Of a stretch of DNA of 64,000 nt, positions 1-12,292 are shown one piece after another (the stretch's first letter is position 1; every line of letters begins with the position of its first letter). Origin of the DNA: Haemaphysalis longicornis (taxonomy: Eukaryota > Arthropoda > Arachnida > Ixodida > Ixodidae); NCBI GenBank assembly GCA_013339765.2, contig JABSTR010000946.1, positions 1-64,000 on the forward strand. The letters run 5' to 3'. A model generated the notes under the pieces. That model was not told the origin of the DNA. It ran no database searches and was given only the letters and a program-made list of their open reading frames with translations. The position numbers and the translations under genes were made by a program.

Positions 1-39
1 GCACCCCTCCCCCTACACTATATAAAAAATAGTACTTAC

Positions 40-346
40 CGGCGCCTGGTTTCGATCCCACGACCCTGCGGGCGGAACGCAAGGTACATGGTGCTCTACC
101 CACTGCGCCACAAAGCCGACACAGAATGGAAGGCTACGAACGCGCCTTATATCCTTGACTCATTCAAACTACGTCAAGAAGCTGCTGATACAACGCATTC
201 ACTACCTGTGGGCGGAACGCGAGGTACATGGTGCTCTTCCCACTGCGCCACAAAACCGACCCAGAATGAAAGGCTACAAACGCGCCTTATATCCTTGACT
301 CATTCAAACCACGTCAAGAAGCTGCTAATACAACGCATTCACTACC
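40..346 (-). repeat. tRNA-derived SINE-like sequence with a 140-bp tandem duplication
   Basis: On the - strand, bases 120-40 carry an RNA polymerase III A-box-like stretch (TGGCGCAGTGGG) followed by a B-box-like stretch (GGGATCGAAACC), the layout of a tRNA-derived SINE head. The acceptor arms do not pair, so this is not a functional tRNA. The segment starting at 70 (gggcggaacgc) recurs at 210 with period 140, and the second copy runs to about 346 with a few substitutions. Confidence 0.6.
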
Positions 347-446
347 ACCAACTCCCCAAACACTAAACGTTAACGCAATACACCCACCCCCTATGCGACG
401 CATTTACTCGAGTCCCCCTCGCGGGGAGATGGGCCCTTTTTTTGCT

Positions 447-1268
447 ATGGTCGTTTCGGGGTTTGGCGTCCGAGTTGGTTTCTATCGACGTAGCTGCTAT
501 GCGCGTAGTGCGTGCGTTGTCGTGGCCGGTTACTTAAACCGAGTAAGTGCAGCGTCGAGCTGTTGACATTCCTTTTCCAGTTGTCTGCTTCCTGAGCCAG
601 CCCACGGGTGAGCCGGCGTGCTGAGTCCTCGCCGGCGAAACGGTGACGAGATGACACCGGCCCACCTCCTGAAGAATTGAGGTCGAAGTTCGTCACCACT
701 AGTCGTGCGCTCCCTGTCCTACAAGTATGGTACAAGTCATGTTGCCATCAGCAACAGCGTGCATCAACGCGCTGCAGAGTTCACCACACGAAGATATGCT
801 GTGCTGCGATTCAGTGATGTGGAAATGACTGTGTGCATCGGGGCGTTATGATAGCTGCGAAATGGTGTGGTGCGGTACAGGGTAAACGCCGAAATGAGAT
901 TGTGGTCTAGTATACTGTGTTGAGGCCTATCTACTGATTACACGCTGATATCGCTCTTCAAGTCCGCTCGCTCGGCGGAGGCAATACTTGCACGGGCAGC
1001 GATTGTTGCAGGCTGCCGTTGCAGGCAACAGGCTTTGCTGCAATGCACTTGTGATGTGCGGGTAAAAGACAGGAGGAAGGTGCTGAAAAGCAATGAGCGC
1101 TACGAAAACAACGGACGATAAAAACGAATAAGACAGGCGTACTTGTCCTTTCTTCTAGTACGTTGTTTTTGTAGCGATAATTTTTTTATCTTGTTTATAT
1201 CATAAACACTCTACCAAGAGCACGTTTTTTAAAAGAAACATGCTTTGGGGGAGCGCTTCAATTTGAGA
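447..1268 (+). repeat. Long inverted repeat, copy A
   Basis: About 820 bp closely matches, in reverse complement, the segment at 6446-7208. Shared landmarks include the outer end (ggtttggcgtccgagttgg), the block around 520-545 (cggttacttaaa), the block around 1020-1075 (aggctttgctgcaatgcact) and the inner end (gcgcttcaatttgag). Several frames are open by chance, but nothing in them resembles a known protein. Class unknown; it could be the arm of a foldback or large-TIR DNA element. Confidence 0.65.
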
Positions 1269-1272
1269 ATAT

Positions 1273-1680
1273 TCGTCGTTTGGCGTCCGAGTCGGTTTCT
1301 CTCAACGTAGATACTGTGCGTGTGATAATGTTGTCGTGGCAGGTTACTTAAATCAAGTACAGCATCCAGCTGTTAGCGCTCGTCTTCGCGTTGCGTGCTC
1401 GCCTGAGGCAACTCACAGGTGAAGCCAGCGTGCTGGGTTCTCGCCGGCGAGCTCCGCAGTGACAGCACTGCTTTGAACAATGCCGCCAGAACGGAGACAA
1501 CACGAAGGCACCGATGCATCTCCTAAAGAATCAAATCAGGCATCAGAGAACTAAGTTTGCCACCACTAGTTCTGTGCTCCTTGTTTTACAAGACACGTTG
1601 CCATCAGCTAATAAGATGCATCAACGCGCCAGGTTTTCCCACACGAACAAATGAAGCCTACAACCACTACTGCCTTACCT
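1273..1680 (+). repeat. Partial second copy of the long repeat (copy B), direct tandem to A
   Basis: Immediately after copy A the repeat head begins again (cgtttggcgtccgag at about 1274) and can be followed through the tttctctcaacgtaga and accactagttctgtgctcc landmarks to about 1650. It therefore repeats the outer half of copy A head to tail. Copy C at 6.4-7.2 kb has no such extra unit. Confidence 0.55.
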
Positions 1681-1943
1681 GACCTAATTACAGCAAGTGA
1701 CGTTACAAGATGAGGGTACTAACAGATAAGCCAGCTGCACTGACGCGGTACTTTGGTGTCCCTCTATTTCCTAGTGCAGGAACACTCCCATCTCATCATC
1801 ATCACAGACTTTGTAAATCAGAGCCAAGAAGTGAAGTTCATCCTGTTGTGAGCGATCGTAGCTGTATACTGACTTCTACGGTTAGCCTCCCCTGACCAAA
1901 AACACCTTCTCCCACGGCGTCATACACCTATGACTACTGTTTC

Positions 1944-2450
1944 TCAGGCCCACTTCGTGCTGCACACAGAAGCAGCCATTCCACTGAGAGAAGGAACAGT
2001 CACTTTTGCAAGCCTGGCCAATTGAGATGTCAAACGGCACGTGTACTCATTCAATCGGCACTCCAATTGTTTTTGGAACTCCACGTTGTACGTTGTGCTG
2101 TCAAAACTGTGGATGCTCTCCGACACCGGGTCACACGTGTACACTAGTTCAATCAGCACAGTGAAGCACTGGAACAGGAATATGCTTTTGAGTCCGCCAC
2201 AGTATTCGTGCTCACAGTTCGAGATTTTTTATGCAGTGATTGCACGGACACAGCCTGAATGTTCATCCCTTTGCGAGCCACATATTCCGCCCGCCTTACC
2301 TGAATGCTTGCCAAATCACTGCTTTCAGGTTGTTTCACTTTTTTTAGCTCAAAGACGTCTGCCCTGTAATTTGCTGATGAAACTGCTTCATTCGTTGAAA
2401 TGTTCCCGGGAGGAGGAAGTTCCTCTCCAAATATTTGTAGTAGGGTTGGC
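1944..2450 (-). pseudogene. Exon-like open frames with a possible intron, unidentified
   Basis: On the - strand an open frame runs to a good donor (CATTCAG|GTAAGG, about 2305). After about 130 bp comes a pyrimidine-rich acceptor (CTGTTCCAG|TGC, about 2165) and a 70-codon frame ending in a stop at 1944. That frame begins CFTVLIELVYTCDPVSES and has a balanced composition unlike the surrounding repeats. I do not recognise the protein. It lies just downstream of the RT fragment, inside the large inverted repeat, and could be a captured or decayed gene piece. There is no start codon or promoter that I can identify. Confidence 0.3.
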
Positions 2451-2486
2451 CCTCGCACTTTGGGAATGGCGAATGGCAGGTACCGT

Positions 2487-3209
2487 TCAGTTGTAAAACG
2501 ATCGGCGATACTGCAAGGGAAGCGACGGGCCCCATGCGTTGGCGACTGTAAGTGCAGCAGCCCTTCTCTGAGAGAGGGTGAGACCCACATACTCGCACCA
2601 TTTATCGCAGTCTGTTAACGCTTGCTGGAGGCAGTCAGCTTGTCTTGGCAGGTCTGGATGGACTGTCCATACAGTGATGTCATCCGCGTACATGAGGAAA
2701 TACAGGTCTTGAATAGTGGCCAGGTGCCAGGCTAGCGGCAACAAGACGATGTTAAAAAGTAGTGGAGACAGAACAGACCTTTGCGGCACACCGCGCACTT
2801 GTGTAAAGGAGCCGAAACTTCCACCGTTGATGCGTACGGAGAAAGAGCGGTGTTGTAGGAAGTGCAGGACAAAGACACAGACTTTGTCTGGGAGCCGGAG
2901 ACAACTTAGAACCTCTAAGATGGCAGCATGGCTAACATTGTCATACGCCTTGCATATGTCCATGGCTAGCACAGTCCTCACACGGCGAGAACGGCCTCCC
3001 ACCAAAACCATAAATGACAGGTATTCCAAGCCATCATCAGTACCAAGATGAGGCCTGAATCCGATTTGCGCCGGGTGATACCACTGAAAAGTATCAAGCC
3101 ACCACTGAAGACGCGTGGCAAGCATTCGCTCTAACAGCTTGCACAGCGTAGATGTCAATTGGGCGCAAGTTACGAGGTTCATGTGGTGATTTCCCAGGCT
3201 TGGCTGCAA
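2487..3209 (-). pseudogene. Non-LTR retrotransposon reverse transcriptase fragment
   Basis: About 240 codons of RT palm and fingers are readable on the - strand. In order they show LTSTLCKLLERMLATRL, IGFRPHLGTDDGL, AMDICKAYDNVSHAAIL (first catalytic Asp), RGVPQRSVLSPLLFNI and MYADDITVW (the YADD box), then GLTLS. No start codon fits (the frame opens at a TTG), and neither the endonuclease nor the C-terminal part is present. It is therefore a truncated LINE copy. The clade is uncertain; an I-like or CR1/L2-like group is possible. Replacement of the usual PQGS by PQRS in the template-grip motif suggests decay. Confidence 0.8.
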
Positions 3210-6200
3210 TTCTCTGATCGGCTACAAAGCTGTTAGTACAAGCAGTGTTTGAAGGCAGTCCACTGCCTTAGCCGAGCTTTCCGGGGTGCTCTCGAAGACA
3301 CAAATGCGCTTTAAATTTTGCATCTTTCCCTGCAGCGATTTGTTCGTTCCAGCTAAAAAGATTGAGGAGTCACCATGTCTTACAGAAATGGATGGCCAGC
3401 GAAGCTGTTGGGAACGATACCATCAGTAACTGTATACAGGCTAACAATGTTAGACAGCAGACAAGGGTCTGCAAGCTAACCCGTAGAACTAGGTTGCGAA
3501 ACGTCTTTGAAAGTTACCCTGCACAGCCGCCGTCGTAACCAGACCGCTGGTAAGGTGCCGAGCTGCTCGGTCCATTACTCTGTCTCCGTTCCATCTGCGT
3601 GCTGCAGGTGATTTCCCAGCTGGTGATGTCCCCGTGATCAGTGGCCGGCTGTGCACGGGTTCATTGCCAGCGTTACAGACATTCACGTCAGAGTCTCCCG
3701 GGAGGTGCATTTGCCCTTAAGGGGCACGTGCACGGCTGTTCGGGTTCATTATCTTGCTTGTCTTTTTATTGCAATAGCAATGCATGGGAACACTAGCAAA
3801 AACATTTGCCGTCAAGCTGTGGACACAGACCAATGTAAGAACATAGAACCGAGGAGGTAGTGTGCTTAAAAAAGACCTCAAACCGAGTCGGTGGCCACAT
3901 TGGCTGTGGTGGTGATGCATTCGCGCTTATGGCCACCTAGCTGCTCAGGGTAACGTCAAGTTGAGGTGGCAGCGGCTGCATGTTTCTGCGTCTCGGCATG
4001 CTTGGCACAATGTTTGGATTATGCCTGCAAATGGCGTAGAACCAACGCTGTATTCTGGGCTTCTGAACCGAGAGCAAGGTGTGAAAGGCAAGCCAATCCT
4101 CAAGACGCGGCTCTGAGGCCAACGCATGATGAACACTTTCGTGAAATAGGTGCACAAACCAAATAAACAGTTCGAACCTTTCATGGAGCAATGAAGTAAT
4201 ACACATCACACATTACATACCGAAGGCAAGAAAAAAATATGATACAACTTCACGAATGTGGAATGGGAACCTGATGCATTTTAAGTATTCTTGGTTTTCG
4301 GTGATTTTTTTGTTTTGCTCTCTGGATTTAGTTCACCTTCACCTTTTTTCTGCACATTGACTACATGAGACCAATAGGAGGCTAACAGTTTCGCTATAAA
4401 AACCTTAAGAAAAACAGCAGCTTTGTAGATGTAATATGCCGCATCTGCGTGCAGCAGCCAAACTAAATTGCCGTGGGTTCTGCAAGGGTGCAATACCTTA
4501 ACAGTCGAGTTCACAAACTAAGCGGTAGTCTGGATGCTTGTTTTTTGTCATTTCGAGCATACCAAGAAAGCTTTTGTTCTCCCTTCAGCGTCAATGTTTT
4601 CAAATACGAAATAAACACGTACTCTTCCGGTTGCATCTGTTGTCGTGTCCACTGAAATCCGTATGTATGATTCACCGAGTTCCGACTTTTCCTAGAATCT
4701 TACTGTACATTGACAGCAGGCATAGGTTGTGAAGAGTTTCTGACGTCTTATTGTACATTAATAGTAGGCCTACGTTGTGAAGAGGGGACTCTGATGATAT
4801 ATTTTGGGGCAACATTGCACAACATGGACGCAACAAGCCCGAGGAAGTCATTTTCAGGCGCCAAAAAGCCGATATATGCACGAACCTAAAAATAGGCTTT
4901 TATAGGCATGATAAACAGTCGATTGATATGTTTCAATTCCCGCAGTTTGTGCTTATAGGTTGAAAAGACCCGATAGGAACTCCAGGAAAAATTAGGCATT
5001 TTGTCCAAGGTTCCTATCTCTAGTTGTTAAATTTTGTACATCAGGGCATGAGCTGTGTCACAAATATTATGCGCTCATGCATACTTGGTTTTGTGTGCTG
5101 AAACTTATGCCTTTTTACTGATGTGCACAGGGTTTTTGTATGTATGTGAGTGATCTTTACCACTAAATCTTGGCTGGAAGTAGCACTTGTTCATGTAACC
5201 CTCCTTTGTCTCTCGCCCAAATGTTGTGCTTTACGTGTGCGGAATTGAGTACAAACTCGCCTAAAAGGCTACATGACAAATCCAGTACTTCCCAGATTAG
5301 ATCGACCATAAGCTGCAAGTGCGACGAAGATTAGTAGCCACCCAGAGTTAAAATCTGTGAAACAGAAGCAAGGAGTAATATGCACAAAATAAACTAAAAA
5401 CAATATGAGGCTGTTTGGGCAAAAACTTCATTGGACTGAAATTTACCAAAAAATGTTAGTATCGAGCGCAAGATGATCTCAGACCACAACTTTATTTCAA
5501 TGTTTGTTTCAGTGAAGTTTTACCGAAGGTTGTCTCATTTTTGAGCTGACAAGAAAAGCACAGCACTGTCTTGACACCAAAGCGGGTGGGCTCTCAGTTG
5601 TGATGATTCCTACACTCAACAAAGTGCAAAAGTTTTATTAGAAACAAAAACTGCATGCAGTGCTAGCTTTACCTTCTGGGAATGCAGTCTCATTATGACT
5701 GGTGACGGTGGTACAAAAACAAGTCAGCTATTGTCAACACACCACATAAAAACTATCGGTGATCCCTTTAATATTCCTGTACCTGCACCTTCTGACGTGT
5801 TTTGAGGTGTTTGCAGCACATTGTGGCAAATTTTAATTTTTGTCCGCAGTGCAAATTTCGAAAGGCACAAGTTGTCGTTCATTGACTCTTATGTGATGCT
5901 TTTAAATGGGCTATGTAGGAACCTACATATTGGCTTTATTATTGTTACAATATTGTTGTACTAGAAACAACACTACCACCACTCAGGAATTAGAATATGT
6001 ATGCCAGGATAAATTTCACAAATAGGCAGCCGGAATGCAAAGTAGGCGTAGTAAACCAGGGGAGGGCATTCACTTAGCCATCGGTTCCGTTTTTGTGCAA
6101 AACGATGAAGCGTGAGCTAATAAAGTTTGCCACAACCAAGCAACGTGACCCAACTTTAACTGCAGCATCAAATCAGGTTGTCAAAGTTGCTGCTACTCCC

Positions 6201-6445
6201 TTTTTCGTTTTTTCTGCTACTTGTTTTTTTTTCTTTTGTAAAGTCTGCCAAACTATAGAAGTCTTATTTGCATCCACTAAATAGGAGCGGTTTTAACTGA
6301 AAACAAAATGTTCGAACTAAAAGCCCGCAACTTTCTCAATTTTATATTTTTAGGAGTGTCTGTACAAAATAAGGGAGGGAGCGCGAACGATTCTGCTTTT
6401 GAAGCTGTTTTGTTTGAAAAGTTCCTAATAGGAACAAATCTTCTT
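3210..6445. other. Unassigned DNA between the arms of the long inverted repeat
   Basis: Apart from the 48-bp duplication listed separately I see no convincing gene. The open frames are short, overlap on opposite strands and lack splice context. The left third is GC-moderate. From about 4.2 kb the sequence is AT-rich with runs of T, as expected for old non-coding or transposon interior DNA. Confidence 0.5.
4698..4793. repeat. 48-bp tandem duplication, two copies
   Basis: The unit beginning tcttactgtacattgacagc at 4698 is repeated at 4746 as tcttattgtacattaatagt. Both continue into aggc.tacgttgtgaagag. The copies differ at several positions. Confidence 0.7.
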
Positions 6446-7208
6446 AAATTGAAGCGCTCCTCCAAAGCACATTTCTCTTCAAAACGTGCTCTTGGTCGAG
6501 TTGGTTTATGGTATTGACAAAATAATAAAAAAAGATCGCTACAAAAACAAAGTACGAGAAGAAAGGACGACAAGTACGCCATTCTCATTCGTTTTTCGCG
6601 TACGTTGTTTTTGTAGCGCTCATTGCTTTTCAGCCCTTTCCTCCTGTCTTTTACCCGCACATCACAAGTGCATTGCAGCAAAGCCTGTTGCCTACAACGG
6701 CGCCCTCCAACAATCGCTGCCCGTGCAAGCATCACACTCAGCCGCCGAGCGAGCTGGCATGAAGGGCGACCTATGAAGGGCGATATCAGAGTACACTCGG
6801 TAGACACAGTGAACTCGACCACATCACATTTCCGCATTTAACGTGTTCCGCATCACCGCATTTCTTCGTGCACATCTTCGTGCGGTGAACTCTGCGACGT
6901 GTTGGTGCACGTTGCTACTGATGGCAACATGACTAGAGTAACATGACGTACCATGCTTGTAGGATAGGGAGTGCAGAACTAGTGGTGACAAACTTCGGAT
7001 CAGTGTCATTTTGTCGCCGTTTCGCCGGCGAGGGCTCAGCACGCCGCCTCAGCCTCAGCTGGCTCAGGGAAGCAGACAATTAGAAGACGAGTGTTAATAG
7101 CTCGACGGTGCACTTACTCGATTTAAGTAACCGGCCACGACAACGTATTATGCGAATAGCATCTACGTTGAGAGAAACCAACTCAGACGCCAAACGCCGA
7201 AGCGTCCG
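6446..7208 (-). repeat. Long inverted repeat, copy C (reverse complement of copy A)
   Basis: Read on the - strand this follows copy A from its outer end (ggcgtttggcgtctgagttgg) to its inner end (gcgcttcaatttaag). It includes the aggctttgctgcaatgcact block and the gtttttgtagcgat block. Divergence is visible but modest, with small indels such as an extra catgttactctagt segment. A 186-codon frame crosses its inner edge on the - strand, but it is built from the repeat and shows no recognisable domain. The outer end abuts a 16-17 base A run at 7203-7220. Confidence 0.65.
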
Positions 7209-7220
7209 TACCAAAAAAAA

Positions 7221-8959
7221 AAAAAAAAACGCACAAAACAATGGGTGAAATTATAAAGAAAGTGACGTAAAAGGTCTTTGCCACGTGACTTTTACCAGTG
7301 ACGTCATGACCCCGACCTGTTGTTGGCCGGAGAGGGCGTCCCCGTCCACACCGTCAGCTGTATGACAAGAATGGTGATGTCACGTGCACCCTCCTATTAT
7401 GGCGGACGCTCGTTTTGTTGAAACCGAAACTGACCGGAATAAACGACGCCGTAAATGATTATTTACGCCGCGATCGACCGTATAACATGTCATTCTATGA
7501 TTAGTGGGCACCCATAGCAGCGAAAAAAAAATGTTACACGAAAATTTTGTGTCAGTACTGGTCTGACGTCGCGAAAGCCCAGCAACTATCTAAGACCTGA
7601 GAAATCTCTTCACTGAGTAGAGCAAGCGACCAGAAGTGGGATTCTTTGAGTATACCCTTCATCTTAATGGTCACAATGAGAACATGTGGTTCTCAAGACG
7701 ACTGAACTCATTGCGCAGTTCACGGTCAACGTTTCGTTCCCGTGATAGAACGTATTGGGGGGCAGGCTGTCCGCGTGTTCCTGGCGTGGCCTTCGATGAT
7801 TTCGGGTTCTGGGTGTTCCCTTGGTCCCCCTCTTGGGCGGGCAAATCTAGCATGCCAGTCCTGTGTCACAGTTTTTTTTTTCTTCGCTTTCTCAGCCCCT
7901 TCCTTTCTACTTTCGCCTATCTTCTGCACACGTGGACCCAAAAAAAAAAAAAAACCCGCCCAACGATGGGCTAACAGCATCGCTGCAAAAAGTGATTCCG
8001 CTGTAGTGCTCTACTTCTACTGGGAGGAGGAGTCATTTTAGCGCGTATGGAGCATTCTAATAAGAAGGGGAGCATTTGTGCCTCATCTGTGAGAGCAAAC
8101 TGCTCGTAAGACTTTCTGCTACCATCTTACACCGCTACTTAGCAGATCAAATCGAAATGGCCGCCCTCCTCCCTCCACCATTTGCAGCGGCGGCGTTGTC
8201 TTAATTTAACGGGCAAGTTACTGTAAGAATGAATGAATGACTTTATTTCAGGGAGGAGGCTATAAAGCCCTGTGGGTAGGTTACTGTAAGAAAAAAAACT
8301 TTATTCCTATATATGTGCGGCTAAAATAAAACCTGCAAGGTTCGAACGAACTGGGTGCCGGTGCAGTGAATAGGCTACCTTGCGGATCGAAGGTAGTAAG
8401 TATACCCTGTGCAGAGCACAGGCACCACATAAATTTCTCTGCACAGTTGTCGTGCACCGCTCCGGAATCGAACAGTGCACCGTCGCGGGGCACTGTGCAC
8501 CGCGCCGGTTTTGGGGGCAACCCCGGTGCGCGTTTATGGAGGATACCATACTCGATAAACCGCACCGGTGCGCACCATCTGTCCTCAATAAACCGGCGAG
8601 CACCGTCGCGGGGAAATTTTAACAGCGAAGCTGTTTAGCAAATCGTTGGTTTTTGTTTCCTCAGTTAAAAAAATTGGATGACGATTACGATACTCCAGTG
8701 CGATACTTTGGGGCGCAGCTGTTAGCTGTTTTGACTGTGCGAAGTATGTTGAGGCAAAGGTTTCACACGGACATATTTGTATAGTTACAGAAAACTTGTA
8801 TTCGCTGTAGCTGACGAAACACACGCACCGGTGCCTCGCTCGTTGTTCAGACCTCACTCGGGAGTTCTGGCGTCGGCGGTGCGGAGTCTCCGCTCTGGCA
8901 GCTCGTTAAGCAGCAGTGGCAGACGACGCAGTTCCACCAGTTGCATCGATCATGGCAGT
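7221..8959. other. Non-coding spacer with simple repeats
   Basis: No gene is supportable. The stretch contains T- and A-rich runs (7870-7883, 7939-7954), a short gaatgaatgaatga motif near 8228, and a GC-richer block at 8440-8610 with repeated gtgcaccg and accggtgcg words. Open frames in that block overlap on both strands and look accidental. Confidence 0.5.
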
Positions 8960-9542
8960 AGGAACTCGGGGAGAGCGTATGTACGCGTTCCAAGTTCCAA
9001 CACAGCCGCTGCAGATGCGCACGACCGGTTGCGTCACTCGCAGTTCAGCACTCACTCATGATGGCTGCAGTGCGCTGAGGCAGCACTCACTCGTGGGTTC
9101 TTTCGACGGCGGCTATGGTGAAGAGACCGCGAACTGCGTTTTAGGAAGCGGGAGCACATCATCGCCACGCGCACCCCCTCGCGTTTTCGCCAAGTGTCGC
9201 GCAGTCAAGCGTCTCGTGTTCCCTCCCGCCCGCAAACTCTCGGAGAAGCGTCTCGCGCTGCCACGGCGAACCGCCCTCCCCTCCCGATTTCTCGACAGTC
9301 TACATGCGTCTCGCTCTGAAAGAAATCCCTGCTAAATCCCGGAGGAACGCCTTGGAAGCCCACCAGACCATCGCGACCAAGTACGGAACAACTTCCGACG
9401 ACGTTCTACAAAGTTTGGTGAATATTGGCCCGTTTCCCGGGATTTTAAGGGCGAATTTCGGCCTCCGACGTGGGAGGCCGAGCTAAGCCTAACCAAACAC
9501 GCCGACCCGCCCGGTGCCACCCGGCGCCGACTACGCCCAGCG

Positions 9543-10973
9543 ATGAAGTACTACACCACTGAAGACGGATGGCACCACCCAGTACGACAAACCCAATCAG
9601 GTGAACCGCGCAAACTCATTCTCCGAGCTCCAGGCAGTCTCCAACTTAGCCAGATTACTCCACTCGCCTTGCATAGAACGTTAGTCCTCACAAGCAACCT
9701 CACCGCAGAGGAAGCGGCAGGCATGACTACTACTGTGGAACCCTTCAAGAATATCGTCGTGATGACCAGCAATAACATATCAACGATTAACAAGCTTCTG
9801 ATGATCACGCAAATCACCCACGACTAGACAACCCACAGCGTCAGTGTATACGCACCGGCCGCTCGAGAAACGTGCAAAGGAGTCATCCATCAAGTCGAGC
9901 GCAACACCGATCCTGCCACTCTGATGCAACTACTTACTGCCCCACCCGGATTCAACATTGTCGCGGCAAGAATGATGGGAGGCTCCACGACGGCAATTAT
10001 AACTTTTGAGGGAACATACATACCCCTCTCAGTGAGCCTGGGTGGTGCCATCCACAGATGCAAGCCGCACCGTCCCAAGGCACAAATATGCTTCAAATGC
10101 CTCGGCCTAGGACACAGAGCTGATGTGTGCACCCGCGCAACGACTGCTCGCTGCCCCAACTGTGGATACGCCAACAAGGACGAAGCTCACACGTGTATCA
10201 CCAAATGTGTGAACTGTCAGGGACCGCATCGTTCGGACGACGCCAGCTGCTCAAAGAAACTCGAAGCCGACGCAGTGGTGCGGCAACAGGCATACCTCAA
10301 GAGGCTCAACATACGTAAGCATGCCGCTGAATCGTCATCTAGAAGCCAACAACAGCTTTCTGAGAAGCCCCAGCAGCCAGCTCAAAGCCAGACAGCCAAA
10401 CAACAAGCAAGCCCTCAGCAATCCCATCAAGGTCAACCGGCTCCCGGAGAACGACAGCCCAGCAAGGATCCCAACCACAACAGGCAGCAACAACTCGACA
10501 AGGGACCTTACCGCCATAAACAGCAACAGCCCAAAAAGGTGAGCCAGCCACTTTCCGACAAACAAGCTAACCGGACATACAGAGAGGCACTCACACCACA
10601 CCTAACTATACCCAAAGCCCCGATCTACAATGCGCAAGTGTACCAACAACACATAGGTACAGCACCCCCGCCCCCTCCTAACGTACAGCTCGCAGACAAC
10701 GTTTCTATGGAAACGAGCAACCAGGAGAACGACAGCAGCCAACCCGACAACAAACGCAGCAAAACCAATGAAACAACCACTAGTGTCACGTTAGAAGAGC
10801 TAAACTGCACCCTACAATCCTTTATGACGGAGATTCGTTACGAGATGCAATGCGTGAACCAACGAGTAACAGAAATTACCCACACGATAGAAGCCAGAGT
10901 GACGGAAAAATTTTCCACCGATGCCACCCGCTCCAAGAACAAATACAAGCCGTGCGACGCCAACTCGACATGA
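9543..10973 (+). pseudogene. LINE ORF1, gag-like RNA-binding protein with one in-frame stop
   Basis: The frame starts at ATG 9543 and runs to 10973, 476 codons, interrupted only by TAG at 9825-9827. The same frame continues directly after that stop, and 9924 is an in-frame ATG. Nucleic-acid-binding knuckles lie at about codons 183-235: CFKCLGLGHRADVC fits C-x2-C-x4-H-x4-C, followed by CPNCGYANKDEAHTC and CVNCQGPHRSDDASC. A Gln/Pro-rich linker follows, then an acidic, possibly coiled C-terminus. In this family the protein coats element RNA in ribonucleoprotein particles. ORF2 begins 15 bases after the stop. Confidence 0.85.
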
Positions 10974-10988
10974 TTATGCAGAAACTTT

Positions 10989-12292
10989 ATGGACAGTAAG
11001 AATAATCTACTAATTTTACAATGGAACTGTCGATGTTTCAAGCAGAAGCAAGGAGAACTCTACTCATGGCTCACAAGAAACAAGCTCCAACCAGATATTA
11101 TTGCGCTGCAAGAGCCAGGCAACAACCCAAAGCTTTTGGGATACACCACGCATCAAGCATCCCCCAAGATAGCAACATTAACTCGCAAAGATCTCTTAGC
11201 ATCTCAAGAAGACGCCAATGATATTAGCCTAACCATCAAGATAGGACCAAATCGCAACCAACTACACATTACTAACCTCTACAGCCCCCCAAAGGATGAC
11301 CTAATCGATATAAAAACAATAATGCACCCTCCAAACAACAAGAGCAAGCACGTACTACTGGGGGACTTCAACGCACCTCATACAGCATGGGGTTACTCTA
11401 GAAATACCAAGAAGGGTCAGCGCCTCTTAAGGGAAATTCAAGATCATCAATACATTCTACATAATGAACTGCAGCAGCCTACACGCATTGGCAACTCAGT
11501 AGAAAAAGACACAACGCCAGACCTAACCCTATCATCAAGCGGTGTAGACGTGCAATGGTGCAATACGCACGAATATCTAGGGAGCGACCATGCCATCATC
11601 AGCGTAAAAATCAATATCATTCCTAAACGGGTAAAGTGGAAGACAACGCGCATTACAGAATGGGACGAGGTTCGCGAAGAGCGCATTAATCAACCACATC
11701 ATAACATTCAAGACTGGACCGAGCAGCTGCTAAAAGTTGTGCACCGACATACCAAGAACATCACGCAGTATGAAAACGAAGGACCGGTAGACAAACACAT
11801 CGTCCACTGCTGGGAAGCACGCAATAGCCTAATCAAACGATGGAAGCAACGCAAGACAAACAGAAACCTCAGAAAGCGAATAGCAGAGCTCAACCGACAC
11901 ATCCGGGAGTACACTACAAGAGCATACCAAGAACAATGGCAGCAAACCTGCGACAAGCTCCAAGGCACAATGGGAATGAGAAAAACGTGGAACCTACTAA
12001 GAGCCCTCATTAACCCTACTACTACTAAAACTATGACAACACAGAAAATTTACCGACTAACACAAGAATTTGAAGATCCCGAACAGCTACTACAAACTAT
12101 AAAGGAAACTTACGTAGCCCCTCGGGTTCACCCTGAGTATCAAGCATATGTCGGTCCAGCGAATCCCCTCCTCGATGACGAGTTCACCCTGGCAGAATTA
12201 AACTCAGCAATCAGTAAATGCACTGGCAACAAGGCACCGGGACCGGACAAGATGACCACACCGTGTCTCAGGAATCTAGGGAAGAAGATCGC
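10989..12292 (+). pseudogene. LINE ORF2, part 1: AP endonuclease and start of RT
   Basis: The frame opens at ATG 10989, just after ORF1. It carries the exonuclease/endonuclease/phosphatase fold motifs in order: LQWNCR, IIALQEPG (catalytic Glu), NLYSPP, LLGDFNAPHTAWGY (Asp/Asn pair) and GSDHAIISV (catalytic Asp-His). This domain nicks target DNA to prime reverse transcription. A basic, helical linker follows, then the RT fingers motif NKAPGPDKMT at about 12230. Between about 12275 and 12295 the frame shifts, and this frame ends 20 bases later. Confidence 0.85.

Noticed and set aside
40..120. Functional tRNA gene on the - strand
   Set aside because: A- and B-boxes are present but the acceptor arms do not pair, and the sequence is partly duplicated in tandem; a SINE head fits better.
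6277..6837. 186-codon frame on the - strand
   Set aside because: It lies mostly within the long inverted repeat copy C, whose relative at 0.45-1.27 kb does not keep the frame, and shows no domain.
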